The notes beneath the pieces were generated by a model. It ran no database searches. It was not told the DNA's origin and saw only the letters and a program-made list of their open reading frames with translations. Made by a program: the position numbers and the translations under genes. From the NCBI GenBank assembly GCA_902772685.1, contig CACYBO010000197.1:1-15277 (forward strand): DNA of 15,277 nt, given 5' to 3'. Shown piece by piece: positions 7,457 through 15,189 of this stretch. Numbering within the stretch: position 1 is the stretch's first letter; each line of letters begins with the position of its first letter. Source of the DNA: an uncultured Eubacteriales bacterium. Its GTDB lineage: Bacteria; Bacillota; Clostridia; Peptostreptococcales; Anaerovoracaceae.

Positions 7457-8407
7457 ATGAAGGCAATGGATATAAAAAAAGTGCTTATATTCGATCAGGG
7501 AAATCCTGCAGCCGGCCAGCTGCTGGCCAAAGCGATGGAACTGTGCGGAGGCGGAGCAGAGTATGTGATACTAAAGGCCCGCAGAGCTCATAATCTGGCT
7601 CTGGAAATGATGGAAAAAGCCATCCGGGAAGAACAGCCTGAACTGGTTCTCATCGGAGCCACAGCCCTCGGAGAAGAGGTTGCGCCGGCGTTGGGAGTGC
7701 GCTTTGAGACAGGAATCGCAGCGCACTGTCTGGATATAAAGGCAAACGATGAAGGCAAACTGACTTTTATGATTCCCGCTTTCGGGGGGAGACTGATCGG
7801 AGAGATCTTCGTACCCGGGGCAAAGGCAGGAAAGCCGGCCATTGCCACAGTCAAGCCGGGGATCCTTCAGGAACCGGAAGGATGGGTTTACGAAGAGGTG
7901 ATCCGCGGCACATCCGGGTGCAGGGTCATCGACGTGGATGCAATGGTTTCAGACGGCAGCATACCGGAGGGGACCAAAACACAGGGCGGATTCAGACTCA
8001 GCGGAATCGTTCCCCGGGAACGGTCGGCGGGAGACATCGACGGCGCTGAGCTCATCGTCTGCGGCGGCTACGGCCTCGGGGACGGTGAAACATGGCGTAA
8101 GCTTGAGAAACTGGCTGACAGCCTGGGCGGAGCCGCTGCCTGCACGAGGGCGGCCCTGGACGCAGAATGGGGATGCCCGGAGGAGTCCATGATAGGCACC
8201 AGCGGCAGGACCGTAAGGCCAAAGGTGTACATCGGATTCGGCATCTCCGGCGCGGCGCACCACACCTGCGGTATTACAGACGCGGGAGTGATCATAAACA
8301 TCAATTCAGACAAGGACGCGGATGCCTTTGCGGTGTCCGATTACAAAGGAGTATTCGACGCGGAGCAGGTAATTGACGCTCTGCTTGATCAGATAAATAA
8401 GGGGTGA
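7457..8407 (+). CDS. etfA: Electron transfer flavoprotein, alpha subunit
   Basis: EtfA is the FAD-binding partner of EtfB. The 316-residue protein has an N-terminal Rossmann-like domain containing PELVLIGATALGEEVAPALG (61-80) and IPAFGGRLIGEI (106-117). Its C-terminal FAD domain contains CTRAALDAEWG (229-239), the cofactor segment IGTSGRTVRPKVYIGFGISG (246-265) leading into AAHHTCGI, and the final ININSDKDADAF ... SDYKGVF (280-300). In the usual signature the first loop reads GQTG; here it is GTSG, with Thr248 in place of Gln. The N-terminal domain looks slightly shorter than in classical EtfA. No iron-sulfur cluster motif is added at the N-terminus. The ATG follows the etfB stop by one base, with GGAGG at 7440-7444 inside etfB as a likely ribosome binding site. 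Together with acd and etfB it forms one redox unit. Confidence 0.95.
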   Translation: MKAMDIKKVLIFDQGNPAAGQLLAKAMELCGGGAEYVILKARRAHNLALEMMEKAIREEQPELVLIGATALGEEVAPALGVRFETGIAAHCLDIKANDEGKLTFMIPAFGGRLIGEIFVPGAKAGKPAIATVKPGILQEPEGWVYEEVIRGTSGCRVIDVDAMVSDGSIPEGTKTQGGFRLSGIVPRERSAGDIDGAELIVCGGYGLGDGETWRKLEKLADSLGGAAACTRAALDAEWGCPEESMIGTSGRTVRPKVYIGFGISGAAHHTCGITDAGVIININSDKDADAFAVSDYKGVFDAEQVIDALLDQINKG

Positions 8408-8408
8408 T
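8401..8408 (+). promoter_or_regulatory. Ribosome binding site deciding the TTG start of the M50 protease
   Basis: GGGGTGAT resembles the 3' half of the ideal Gram-positive Shine-Dalgarno sequence (AAGGAGGTGAT) and overlaps the etfA stop codon. It sits a few bases before the TTG at 8412. No ATG with comparable support exists in this frame upstream of the first membrane segment, so TTG is the preferred start. Confidence 0.7.
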
Positions 8409-8411
8409 TTT

Positions 8412-9125
8412 TTGAGAAAAGGAAATATCGATATTACATTTATCATCATCATCGTACTGCTGGCAGGCAGTTCCCTGCGGAGCGGGATGGGCGATCCAAA
8501 GCAGTGGCTCATGGAGAAGCTGCTACTGCTTCCGGGCATCATTATAGGCCTGTCTTTGCATGAGTTCGGGCATGCGGTCGTAGCGTATAAACTGGGGGAC
8601 GACACGCCGAAGCTGCAGGGCAGAGTCACGATCAATCCGATGGCGCACATAGACTGGATGGGACTGGCGGCGCTCTTCTTCTGTGGATTCGGATGGGGAC
8701 AGCCGGTGCAGATCAACCCGTATAATTTCAAACACAGGAGACGGGATGAACTCTTCGTTTCCCTGGCAGGAGTAGTAATGAACCTGCTGGTGGCAGTGCT
8801 GTTCATCATCATCGCCAAGGTGTTCATCATCGCGACGGGAGGCGCTCTGAATACGACGATCGCGGAAGGTATCTGGTGGATCATCTACTACGCGATCCAG
8901 ATTAATTTCGTACTCATGATCTTCAACCTGATTCCATGTCCGCCGCTGGACGGTTTCAACATCATCGCTCAGATCGCAGGGTTTGGAAATACAGAAACAT
9001 ACTGGCGCATCTACAATTACGGCAGCTGGCTGCTGATCATCCTCATTGTGTTCGGCATCGCCGGCATGATTTTGTCACCATGTGTGAATTTCCTGATGAA
9101 TATCGTATGGGGAATACTCTTTTAG
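8412..9125 (+). CDS. Site-2-type (M50) intramembrane metalloprotease
   Basis: This 237-residue membrane protein belongs to the M50 family of zinc proteases that cut within or near membrane helices. The HExxH motif is LHEFGHA (H50, E51, H54) inside a membrane segment. The third ligand region is NLIPCPPLDGFN (172-183), with D180 matching the family NPxPxxDG motif. Membrane segments are seen at about 8-22, 36-58, 84-97, 117-141, 155-175 and 204-232. There is no PDZ domain, so it resembles the short YwhC-type proteins rather than RseP/SpoIVFB. The natural substrate is unknown. The start is TTG at 8412, backed by GGGGTGAT at 8401-8408. The next ATG, at residue 26, would remove the first membrane segment. 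It starts 4 bases after etfA, but no functional link is evident. Confidence 0.93.
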   Translation: MRKGNIDITFIIIIVLLAGSSLRSGMGDPKQWLMEKLLLLPGIIIGLSLHEFGHAVVAYKLGDDTPKLQGRVTINPMAHIDWMGLAALFFCGFGWGQPVQINPYNFKHRRRDELFVSLAGVVMNLLVAVLFIIIAKVFIIATGGALNTTIAEGIWWIIYYAIQINFVLMIFNLIPCPPLDGFNIIAQIAGFGNTETYWRIYNYGSWLLIILIVFGIAGMILSPCVNFLMNIVWGILF

Positions 9126-9143
9126 AGACTACAGGGAGTATCA

Positions 9144-11402
9144 ATGGGAAGAACAGATTATCTTGACAAACTGAACGACAAGCAGAAAGAGGCGGCGATG
9201 TATACGGAAGGACCGCTTCTGATTCTCGCGGGAGCAGGCAGCGGCAAGACCAGCACCATGACCTGCAGAATCGCTTATCTGATCAGGGAAATGGGCGTGC
9301 ATCCGTATAACATTCTGGCGGTCACATTCACCAACAAGGCTGCCAAGGAGATGAGGGAGAGAGTCCAGCGCCTCATCGGCGAGGGCGTAAACATGTGGAT
9401 CCTCACCTTTCATTCGGCGTGCCTGAGAATCCTGAGGTCCCATGCGGAGATTCTGGATTACGGGAGGGATTTCGCAGTCTATGATCCGACAGATCAGAAG
9501 ACCGTCGTCAAAAATATTTGCAAAGAACTGAATATCGACACGAAGAAGTTCACCCCGGGATACTTTCTGGGAGTCATATCCCACTGCAAAGAGCAGCGCA
9601 TCCACGCGAGGGAATACAACAGCATCTTCGGCAATGACTTCCGCGAGCAGATGGTTGGCCAGGTCTATGACAGGTATGAGAAAACGCTTAAGAAGAACAA
9701 CGCCATGGACTTCGACGATCTGCTTCTGAAGACGGTGGAACTGTTTGAAGCGGATGAGGAAGTGCTGCTGAAGTATCAGAACAGATTCCGCTACATCATG
9801 GTGGACGAGTATCAGGATACGAATCTGATACAGTACGCCTTCGTGAAGCTGCTTGCCGACGCCCGCGATGAAGACGGGAATATACGCCGGAATATCTGCG
9901 TCGTCGGGGACGATGATCAGTGCATCTACCAGTGGCGCGGCGCGGACATCCGCAACATCCTCGAGTTCGAGAAGGACTTTCCGGGGGCGAAGACAGTAAA
10001 ACTGGAACAGAATTACCGTTCAACAGCCAACATTCTGGCCGCGGCACATTCCGTCATATCCCACAACAGAGGGCGCAAGGCCAAGAAACTGTGGACCGAT
10101 GCAGAGGACGGAAAGAAGATCGTCTACTACAACGCCGATGATGAAAAGGATGAAGCCTATTTCATCGCGAGTGAGATAAACAGGATTGCGGCGCAGCAGA
10201 CGCAGCCGGACGGAGTGCCGGATTACAGAGAGTTCGCCGTGCTGTACAGAACAAACGCACAGTCCAGAACGTTTGAGGAAGCGCTGTCCAACAGGGCTAT
10301 TCCTTACCGCGTACTGGGCGGCCTCAGATATTACGACAGAAAAGAAATCAAGGATATGATGTGCTACATGCGTCTTGTCCAGAACAGGGCGGATGATCTG
10401 GCGCTTGTCCGCATCATAAACGAACCAAAACGCGGAGTCGGCGGGAAGACACTGCAAAAGCTTCAGGCTCTGGCGCAGGTCAGAGGCGTGGGCCTCTTCA
10501 ATGTGCTGCTCGACGATGAAATCATATCCTCATTCAGCGGCAAGGTCGCCGGGAATCTCAAAAACTTCGCGGGACTCATAGAGACATACGGGATCGAACG
10601 GGAAAGCATGAAGATCTCCGACCTGTACGACGGGCTTCTGGTCAACTCCGGTTACATGAAAGCACTGGAGGACCAGCATACCGTGGAGGCGGACAGCAGA
10701 CTCGAAAACCTCATGGAATTCAAGTCGGTCATCATCGGATACGAAAAAGAGGATCCAAACATGAGCCTCGCTGAATTTATGGAGCGGATCGCGCTCCTTG
10801 CAGATGTTGACAATCACGATTCCGAGGAGAACGCTGTCACGCTTATGACGCTCCACAGCGCCAAGGGACTGGAGTTTCCTTATGTGTTCATGCCGGGAAT
10901 GGAGGACGGACTCTTCCCGGGCTGGAGAGCGTTTGACCGCGAGGATGGTCTTGAGGAAGAGCGGCGTCTCTGTTATGTTGGAATTACCAGAGCGAAGAAG
11001 AGACTCTGGATGACCAGTGCGCAGACGAGGACACTCTATGGAAGAACAGACTACACCCGCGAATCCGCTTTTCTGCGCGAGCTGGACAAAAGCCTGATCG
11101 AGGGCGACAGCATCTATGAGAAGAAAGACCGAAAGGCAGAGGGAGTCTTCCGGGACGGCGCTTCCGGTTCGAGTGTCTTCAAGCCGTTTGATCAGCTGAA
11201 GTACGCCAAAGCACAGACAAAGCAGAAGGCAGCTGCCATGGCGAAGGCAGGGGATACGGACTTCGCAGTCGGAGACCGCGTATCCCATCCGAAGTTCGGC
11301 GAAGGAACCGTCCTCGAAACAGGCGGCAGTGTGATAAGAATCAAATTTGCGGATCAGGACAGAAAACTGGCTCTCGGCATAGCGCCGCTGAAAAAACTGT
11401 AG
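9144..11402 (+). CDS. pcrA: ATP-dependent DNA helicase PcrA (UvrD/Rep family, SF1A)
   Basis: PcrA is a 3'-to-5' DNA helicase used in plasmid/rolling-circle replication, nucleotide excision repair and removal of RecA or RNA polymerase from DNA. All SF1 motifs are present in order: Q-motif LNDKQKEA (10-17), Walker A GAGSGKT (30-36), Ia TFTNKAAKEM (61-70), Walker B DEYQD (221-225), motif III GDDDQCIYQWRGAD (255-268), motif IV LEQNYRST (287-294), motif V TLHSAKGLEFPYVF (from about 569) and motif VI YVGITRAKKRL (about 610). The last 45 or so residues (FAVGDRVSHPKFGEGTV ...) form the Tudor-like C-terminal domain that in B. subtilis PcrA contacts RNA polymerase. The 752-residue length is normal. AGGGAG at 9133-9138 precedes the ATG by 5 bases. 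ligA follows 7 bases later, a widespread Firmicutes pairing. Confidence 0.97.
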   Translation: MGRTDYLDKLNDKQKEAAMYTEGPLLILAGAGSGKTSTMTCRIAYLIREMGVHPYNILAVTFTNKAAKEMRERVQRLIGEGVNMWILTFHSACLRILRSHAEILDYGRDFAVYDPTDQKTVVKNICKELNIDTKKFTPGYFLGVISHCKEQRIHAREYNSIFGNDFREQMVGQVYDRYEKTLKKNNAMDFDDLLLKTVELFEADEEVLLKYQNRFRYIMVDEYQDTNLIQYAFVKLLADARDEDGNIRRNICVVGDDDQCIYQWRGADIRNILEFEKDFPGAKTVKLEQNYRSTANILAAAHSVISHNRGRKAKKLWTDAEDGKKIVYYNADDEKDEAYFIASEINRIAAQQTQPDGVPDYREFAVLYRTNAQSRTFEEALSNRAIPYRVLGGLRYYDRKEIKDMMCYMRLVQNRADDLALVRIINEPKRGVGGKTLQKLQALAQVRGVGLFNVLLDDEIISSFSGKVAGNLKNFAGLIETYGIERESMKISDLYDGLLVNSGYMKALEDQHTVEADSRLENLMEFKSVIIGYEKEDPNMSLAEFMERIALLADVDNHDSEENAVTLMTLHSAKGLEFPYVFMPGMEDGLFPGWRAFDREDGLEEERRLCYVGITRAKKRLWMTSAQTRTLYGRTDYTRESAFLRELDKSLIEGDSIYEKKDRKAEGVFRDGASGSSVFKPFDQLKYAKAQTKQKAAAMAKAGDTDFAVGDRVSHPKFGEGTVLETGGSVIRIKFADQDRKLALGIAPLKKL

Positions 11403-11409
11403 GATCACT

Positions 11410-13362
11410 ATGAAAAAGAGAATCGAGGAACTTGTAAAAACACTGAACGAGGCGTCAAAGGCCTACTATCAGAAGGATACGGAAATCATGTCCAATCAGG
11501 AGTACGATGCTCTGTACGATGAGCTCGTCGCTCTCGAAAAGGAGACTGGCATCGTCATGGCCCAGAGTCCTACCGTCAATGTAGGATATGAGGTCGTGAG
11601 CAGTCTCCCCAAGGAACCGCATCCTTCTCCGATGCTGTCCCTCGACAAGACGAAGGACGTGGAGGAGCTGAAGAGATGGCTGGGCGACAAGGACGGACTG
11701 CTGTCGTGGAAACTGGACGGGCTGACTGTTGTGCTGACGTACGAAGACGGAAGCCTCTCAAAGGCTGTGACGAGGGGAGACGGAGTCATCGGCGAGGTGA
11801 TCACAGCGAACGCCAGAACGTTCATCAATATACCGCTTTCCATACCCGAAAAGGGTCAGGTCGTCGTGCGGGGCGAAGCGGTCATAAGTTACAGCGATTT
11901 TGAAGCCATCAACACGGACGGTACGTATAAGAATCCGCGGAATCTCTGCAGCGGATCCGTGAGACAGCTGGACAGCAAGGTGACGGCATCAAGACAGGTC
12001 AGGTTTTACGCTTTTTCACTCGCGTCGGGCGGCGGTGATTTTGCCTTCCGGCATGAACAGGCGGAGTGGATGAGAAGCCAGGGCTTTGAGACGGTGCACA
12101 ATGTGCCTGTCACGGCTGATACGATAGCGGCAGCAGTCGAAGATTATTCGCACAGGATAGCGGACTTCGACATCCCATCAGACGGTCTGGTTCTCATATT
12201 TGACGATATAGAGTACGGGAGATCCCTCGGTACGACGGCGAAGTTCCCAAGGGATTCCATCGCGTTCAAGTGGCAGGACGAGATAAGGGATACAACGCTG
12301 ACAGAGATACTGTGGAACGCTTCCAGAACTGGACTGATCAATCCGATCGCCGTGTTCGAACCTGTTGAACTGGAAGGGACCACTGTAAGCCGGGCCTCCG
12401 TCCACAATCTGAGCATCGTCAGAGAGCTGGATCTGGGAATTGGTGATACAATAAGTGTGTACAAGGCCAATATGATCATTCCGCAGATCGCGCAGAACAA
12501 ATCAAAAGGGCAGGAGAGAAGGCCCGACGGACAGATTCGCAAACCCGTCGCTCCGCCTGACAAGTGTCCTGTCTGCGGCAGCGCCGTGATGATAAAAAGT
12601 GATAACGGAATCGAGACGGTGCACTGCGGCAATGCGGAGTGTCCTGCCAAGCGGATCAAGTCCTTCACGCATTTCGTCAGCAGGAACGCCATGAACATCG
12701 AAGGCCTGTCTGAGGCGACGCTGGAAAAGCTGGTGGATGAAGCGGTGATCAGAAAACCCGCGGATATCTTCAGGCTGGAACAGCACAGGGAGCGCATCGT
12801 TTCCATAGAAGGACTCGGAGACAAGTCGCTGAACAATCTGATTGCTGCGGCAGAGACGGCTTCACACACTACTCCCGACAGGCTGCTGTACGCGCTCGGG
12901 ATACCAAACATAGGCGTCGCCAATGCGCGCATGATTTGCCGCGCGTGCAAAAACAACTGGTCCCGCATCGTCAGTCTTACGGAAGATGAACTGGTGGGCA
13001 TTGAGGGAATCGGTGAAATCATGGCGGAAGCTTATGTCTCGTTTTTCGAAAATCCCGACACCGCGGAGAACCTGAAGGATCTGCTCAGCGTTCTTGAAAT
13101 TGACGAGGGATTTGAAGAGGCTGGTGACGCTTTAGCCGGAAAGACATTTGTCATAACAGGGAGCCTTGAGCATTTTGAGAACAGGGACGCGGCAAAGGCG
13201 AAGATAGAAGAACTCGGCGGGAAGACTGCCGGTTCTGTCAGTAAAAAAACCGATTATCTCATTAACAACGATATCGATTCCGCTTCCTCTAAAAACAGGA
13301 AGGCGAAGGAATTCGGAATACCGATTATAACTGAAGAAGATTTTCTGGAGATGATAAAGTGA
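11410..13362 (+). CDS. ligA: NAD-dependent DNA ligase LigA, divergent subtype
   Basis: LigA seals nicks between Okazaki fragments and in repair, using NAD. The domain order is complete: Ia NAD-binding (YYQKDTEIMSNQEYDALYDE, 19-38), adenylation domain with catalytic Lys101 in WKLDGL (100-105) and VVRGEAV (152-158), OB fold (about 305-375, with ANMIIPQIA), zinc finger (Cys386, Cys389, Cys406, Cys411), helix-hairpin-helix region (about 415-545, including EGLGDKSL and IEGIGEIMAE) and BRCT domain (575-650, GKTFVITGSL). It is shorter (650) than the common 665-675 form and diverges around the active site: KLDGLTVVLTY where most have KIDGxAxxLxY, and SPTVNVGY where most have SPTxRVGG. All catalytic and metal residues checked are present, so it should be active. 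AGGATC at 11401-11406 overlaps the pcrA stop and serves as ribosome binding site. The stop overlaps the next start. Confidence 0.96.
   Translation: MKKRIEELVKTLNEASKAYYQKDTEIMSNQEYDALYDELVALEKETGIVMAQSPTVNVGYEVVSSLPKEPHPSPMLSLDKTKDVEELKRWLGDKDGLLSWKLDGLTVVLTYEDGSLSKAVTRGDGVIGEVITANARTFINIPLSIPEKGQVVVRGEAVISYSDFEAINTDGTYKNPRNLCSGSVRQLDSKVTASRQVRFYAFSLASGGGDFAFRHEQAEWMRSQGFETVHNVPVTADTIAAAVEDYSHRIADFDIPSDGLVLIFDDIEYGRSLGTTAKFPRDSIAFKWQDEIRDTTLTEILWNASRTGLINPIAVFEPVELEGTTVSRASVHNLSIVRELDLGIGDTISVYKANMIIPQIAQNKSKGQERRPDGQIRKPVAPPDKCPVCGSAVMIKSDNGIETVHCGNAECPAKRIKSFTHFVSRNAMNIEGLSEATLEKLVDEAVIRKPADIFRLEQHRERIVSIEGLGDKSLNNLIAAAETASHTTPDRLLYALGIPNIGVANARMICRACKNNWSRIVSLTEDELVGIEGIGEIMAEAYVSFFENPDTAENLKDLLSVLEIDEGFEEAGDALAGKTFVITGSLEHFENRDAAKAKIEELGGKTAGSVSKKTDYLINNDIDSASSKNRKAKEFGIPIITEEDFLEMIK
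13347..13350 (+). promoter_or_regulatory. Ribosome binding site deciding the GTG start of the AIR-synthase-like gene
   Basis: GGAG inside the last codons of ligA lies 8 bases before the GTG at 13359. The GTGA at 13359-13362 joins this start to the ligA stop, a coupling junction that supports GTG over any later ATG. Confidence 0.6.
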
Positions 13363-14426
13363 TACTGCCGAATGGGAAACTAGACAGCGAATTGCTGAGA
13401 CAGATTGTTTTTGATAAAATCAAATACAGAAGCGATGACGTCAGAGTGCGCCCCGGAATAGGGGAAGACTGTGCGCTGATCGACTTCGGGGATTATGACT
13501 GCGTCATGTCAACGGACCCGATATCCTCGACCGTTAGCGATATCGGAAGGCTGGCCATTCACATCACATGCAATGACATCGCGTCGAACGGAGTACAGCC
13601 TCTGGGTATTATGCTCGCCTGTATGCTCCCTGAAGGAACCACCGATGAAGAGGTGGAAGAAATCATGAATCAGGCAGCCTCGACCGCAGCGGAAGTGGGT
13701 GTTGAAATCATCGGAGGCCATACGGAGATCACGCCTTCAGTGAAACAGCCGCTCATCGTGTCAACGGCGATCGGCAAGACGCCTGCGGGCACATCCCAGA
13801 GCGGCAACGATATGCTGCCCGGTGACTTCATCATGATGACAAAAGCGGTCGGCCTGGAGGGAACGGGTATCATCGCCTGCGACCACGAGGAAGAGATCCG
13901 CGGGGCAAGGGACGAAGACGGAGGCAGAATTATCAGCGATGAAGAAATCGCGAAAGCAAAGTCGTTTCTTGATCTCGTCAGCGTCGTGCCGGAGGGCGTC
14001 GCCGCAGGCAAGGTCGGAACCCATGGAATGCACGATATTACGGAAGGCGGTATTCTCGGTGCCGTCTGGGAGATGTGCCAGATATCCGGTACAGGTGCGG
14101 AGGTCTGGGAGGACGCGATTCCGATGCATCCGGAAACAGAAAAGATATGCGGCATGTTCGGCGTCGATCCGCTGAGACTCATATCGAGCGGCTCTATGAT
14201 CATCATAGTTCCGAAGGAAAAGAGACAGGAGATGGAAGACGCCATGAAGGACGCCGGGGTGGACGCGTCGATCATCGGCATCATAACAGAACAGAGTGAA
14301 GGAATCTGCATGGCGAAACACACCAGAACCTGCGGCCGCGAAGGCATGGGCAGAATCAGAGTGAAAATCGATCCGCCTTACGCAGATGAAATATATAAAA
14401 CTTATAAGTACACAGATAGAGGATAA
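13359..14426 (+). CDS. AIR synthase (PurM/HypE/ThiL/SelD superfamily) related ATP-binding protein
   Basis: This 355-residue soluble protein has the two-domain PurM-like architecture used by HypE, ThiL, SelD, PurM and PurL. Visible signatures are GIGEDCALIDFGDYDCVMSTD (33-53; Asp37 and Asp53 probably bind Mg-ATP), HITCNDIASNGVQPLG (68-83), IIGGHTEIT (117-125) in the N-terminal domain, and THGMHDITEGGILGAVWE (221-238) with ISSGSMIIIV (275-284) in the C-terminal domain. HypE is the closest well-known relative by overall look, but HypE ends in a PRIC-type tail whose Cys carries the thiocarboxamide. This protein ends YKYTDRG, with no such Cys, and no hyp or hydrogenase genes are nearby. It is probably an uncharacterised AIR-synthase-like enzyme, and its substrate cannot be named. 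GTG start, overlapping ligA by 4 bases. Confidence 0.87.
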   Translation: MILPNGKLDSELLRQIVFDKIKYRSDDVRVRPGIGEDCALIDFGDYDCVMSTDPISSTVSDIGRLAIHITCNDIASNGVQPLGIMLACMLPEGTTDEEVEEIMNQAASTAAEVGVEIIGGHTEITPSVKQPLIVSTAIGKTPAGTSQSGNDMLPGDFIMMTKAVGLEGTGIIACDHEEEIRGARDEDGGRIISDEEIAKAKSFLDLVSVVPEGVAAGKVGTHGMHDITEGGILGAVWEMCQISGTGAEVWEDAIPMHPETEKICGMFGVDPLRLISSGSMIIIVPKEKRQEMEDAMKDAGVDASIIGIITEQSEGICMAKHTRTCGREGMGRIRVKIDPPYADEIYKTYKYTDRG

Positions 14427-14432
14427 AAAAGA

Positions 14433-15170
14433 ATGGAAACTAATCTTCTCTTCCTGGCATTGCTTCCGGGAATCATCATCATCATTTTCATTTTCAGAAA
14501 AGACAAGGTCGAACATGAGCCGTGGAGTCTCATATTCAAACTGCTCCTGTTCGGCGCGATTTCATGTATTCCGGCCATGATACTGGAAACGTTCATCAGC
14601 GGGTTCGATCCGGGTTTCCAGCCGGGATCGGTTGGGTACGCCATATTCACCGCATTCGCGGTGGCAGCGCTCTGCGAGGAGTTCTGCAAATACATATTGC
14701 TCCGGATAGGATCCTGGAGAAACAAGAACTTCGACTACAGGTTCGACGGAATCGTATACGGTGTGGCGGTTGCTGTCGGGTTTGCCCTGCTTGAAAACGT
14801 TCTGTATGTAATGGATGGAGGACTGTACGTTGCTCTGATGAGAGGCGTTCTGGCAGTTCCTCTGCACGCATTCTGCGGCGTATTCATGGGCGTCTACTAC
14901 GGCGCAGCCAAGCGGTATGCAATCGAGGGAAATCACAGCAAATCCAGGAGCGAGACATTAAAGGCGCTCTTTGTTCCGTTTATGATTCACGGTATCTATG
15001 ACTCGCTGGCATTTATGGAAACATACGGTACAACGATAGCACTTCTTGCCTTTGTACTGTTCATGTACATCGTCGCGGTCAAGAGAGTGAACAAATACTC
15101 GAATGAGGACTGGAGCGCAGGATTTTACCGCCAGCAGCTTTCAGACCTTTCTATTGACGATAAAATCTAA
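14433..15170 (+). CDS. PrsW-type intramembrane protease
   Basis: This 245-residue polytopic membrane protein matches the PrsW/CAAX-protease-like superfamily. In order it shows CEEFCKY (81-87, the EExxK motif with Glu82/Glu83), RFDGIVYGVAVAVGFALLEN (103-122, with Glu121), HAFCGVFMGVYYG (145-157, with His145) and MIHGIYD (184-190, with His186). About eight membrane segments are seen, starting with 3-21. In B. subtilis, PrsW makes the first cut in the anti-sigma factor RsiW. No sigma/anti-sigma pair is present in this window, so the target here is unknown. The ATG follows AGAGGAT (14418-14424) at about 8 bases. The last codons contain the -35 element of the downstream SRP RNA promoter. The gene is 6 bases from the AIR-synthase-like gene, so it probably shares its transcript. 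Confidence 0.92.
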   Translation: METNLLFLALLPGIIIIIFIFRKDKVEHEPWSLIFKLLLFGAISCIPAMILETFISGFDPGFQPGSVGYAIFTAFAVAALCEEFCKYILLRIGSWRNKNFDYRFDGIVYGVAVAVGFALLENVLYVMDGGLYVALMRGVLAVPLHAFCGVFMGVYYGAAKRYAIEGNHSKSRSETLKALFVPFMIHGIYDSLAFMETYGTTIALLAFVLFMYIVAVKRVNKYSNEDWSAGFYRQQLSDLSIDDKI

Positions 15171-15182
15171 AGAGAATATAAT
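15154..15182 (+). promoter_or_regulatory. Near-consensus sigma-A promoter for the SRP RNA
   Basis: TTGACG (15154-15159) and a perfect TATAAT (15177-15182) are separated by exactly 17 bases. Transcription would start around 15188-15190, just upstream of the SRP RNA. The -35 box and most of the spacer lie within the last codons and stop of the PrsW-type protease gene. This is the only strong promoter I recognise in the window, and such strength suits an abundant structural RNA. Confidence 0.85.
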
Positions 15183-15189
15183 CAGACAT

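Noticed and set aside
3209..8407. Genomic island or mobile insertion between proS and the M50 protease
   Set aside because: Base composition and codon use look like the flanks, and no integrase, IS ends, att repeats or tRNA are visible.
8437..8455. CAT/ATC-rich run as a tandem repeat
   Set aside because: It simply encodes an Ile-rich membrane segment of the M50 protease, and the repeat does not extend.
10530..11408. Long minus-strand open frame (292 codons) opposite pcrA
   Set aside because: It is antisense to conserved helicase motifs, and its translation shows no recognisable domain, so it is a by-product of + strand codon use.
12144..13022. Long minus-strand open frame (292 codons) opposite ligA
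   Set aside because: It lies opposite the OB, zinc-finger and HhH regions of ligA. Its Ser/Leu-rich translation looks like a coding shadow.
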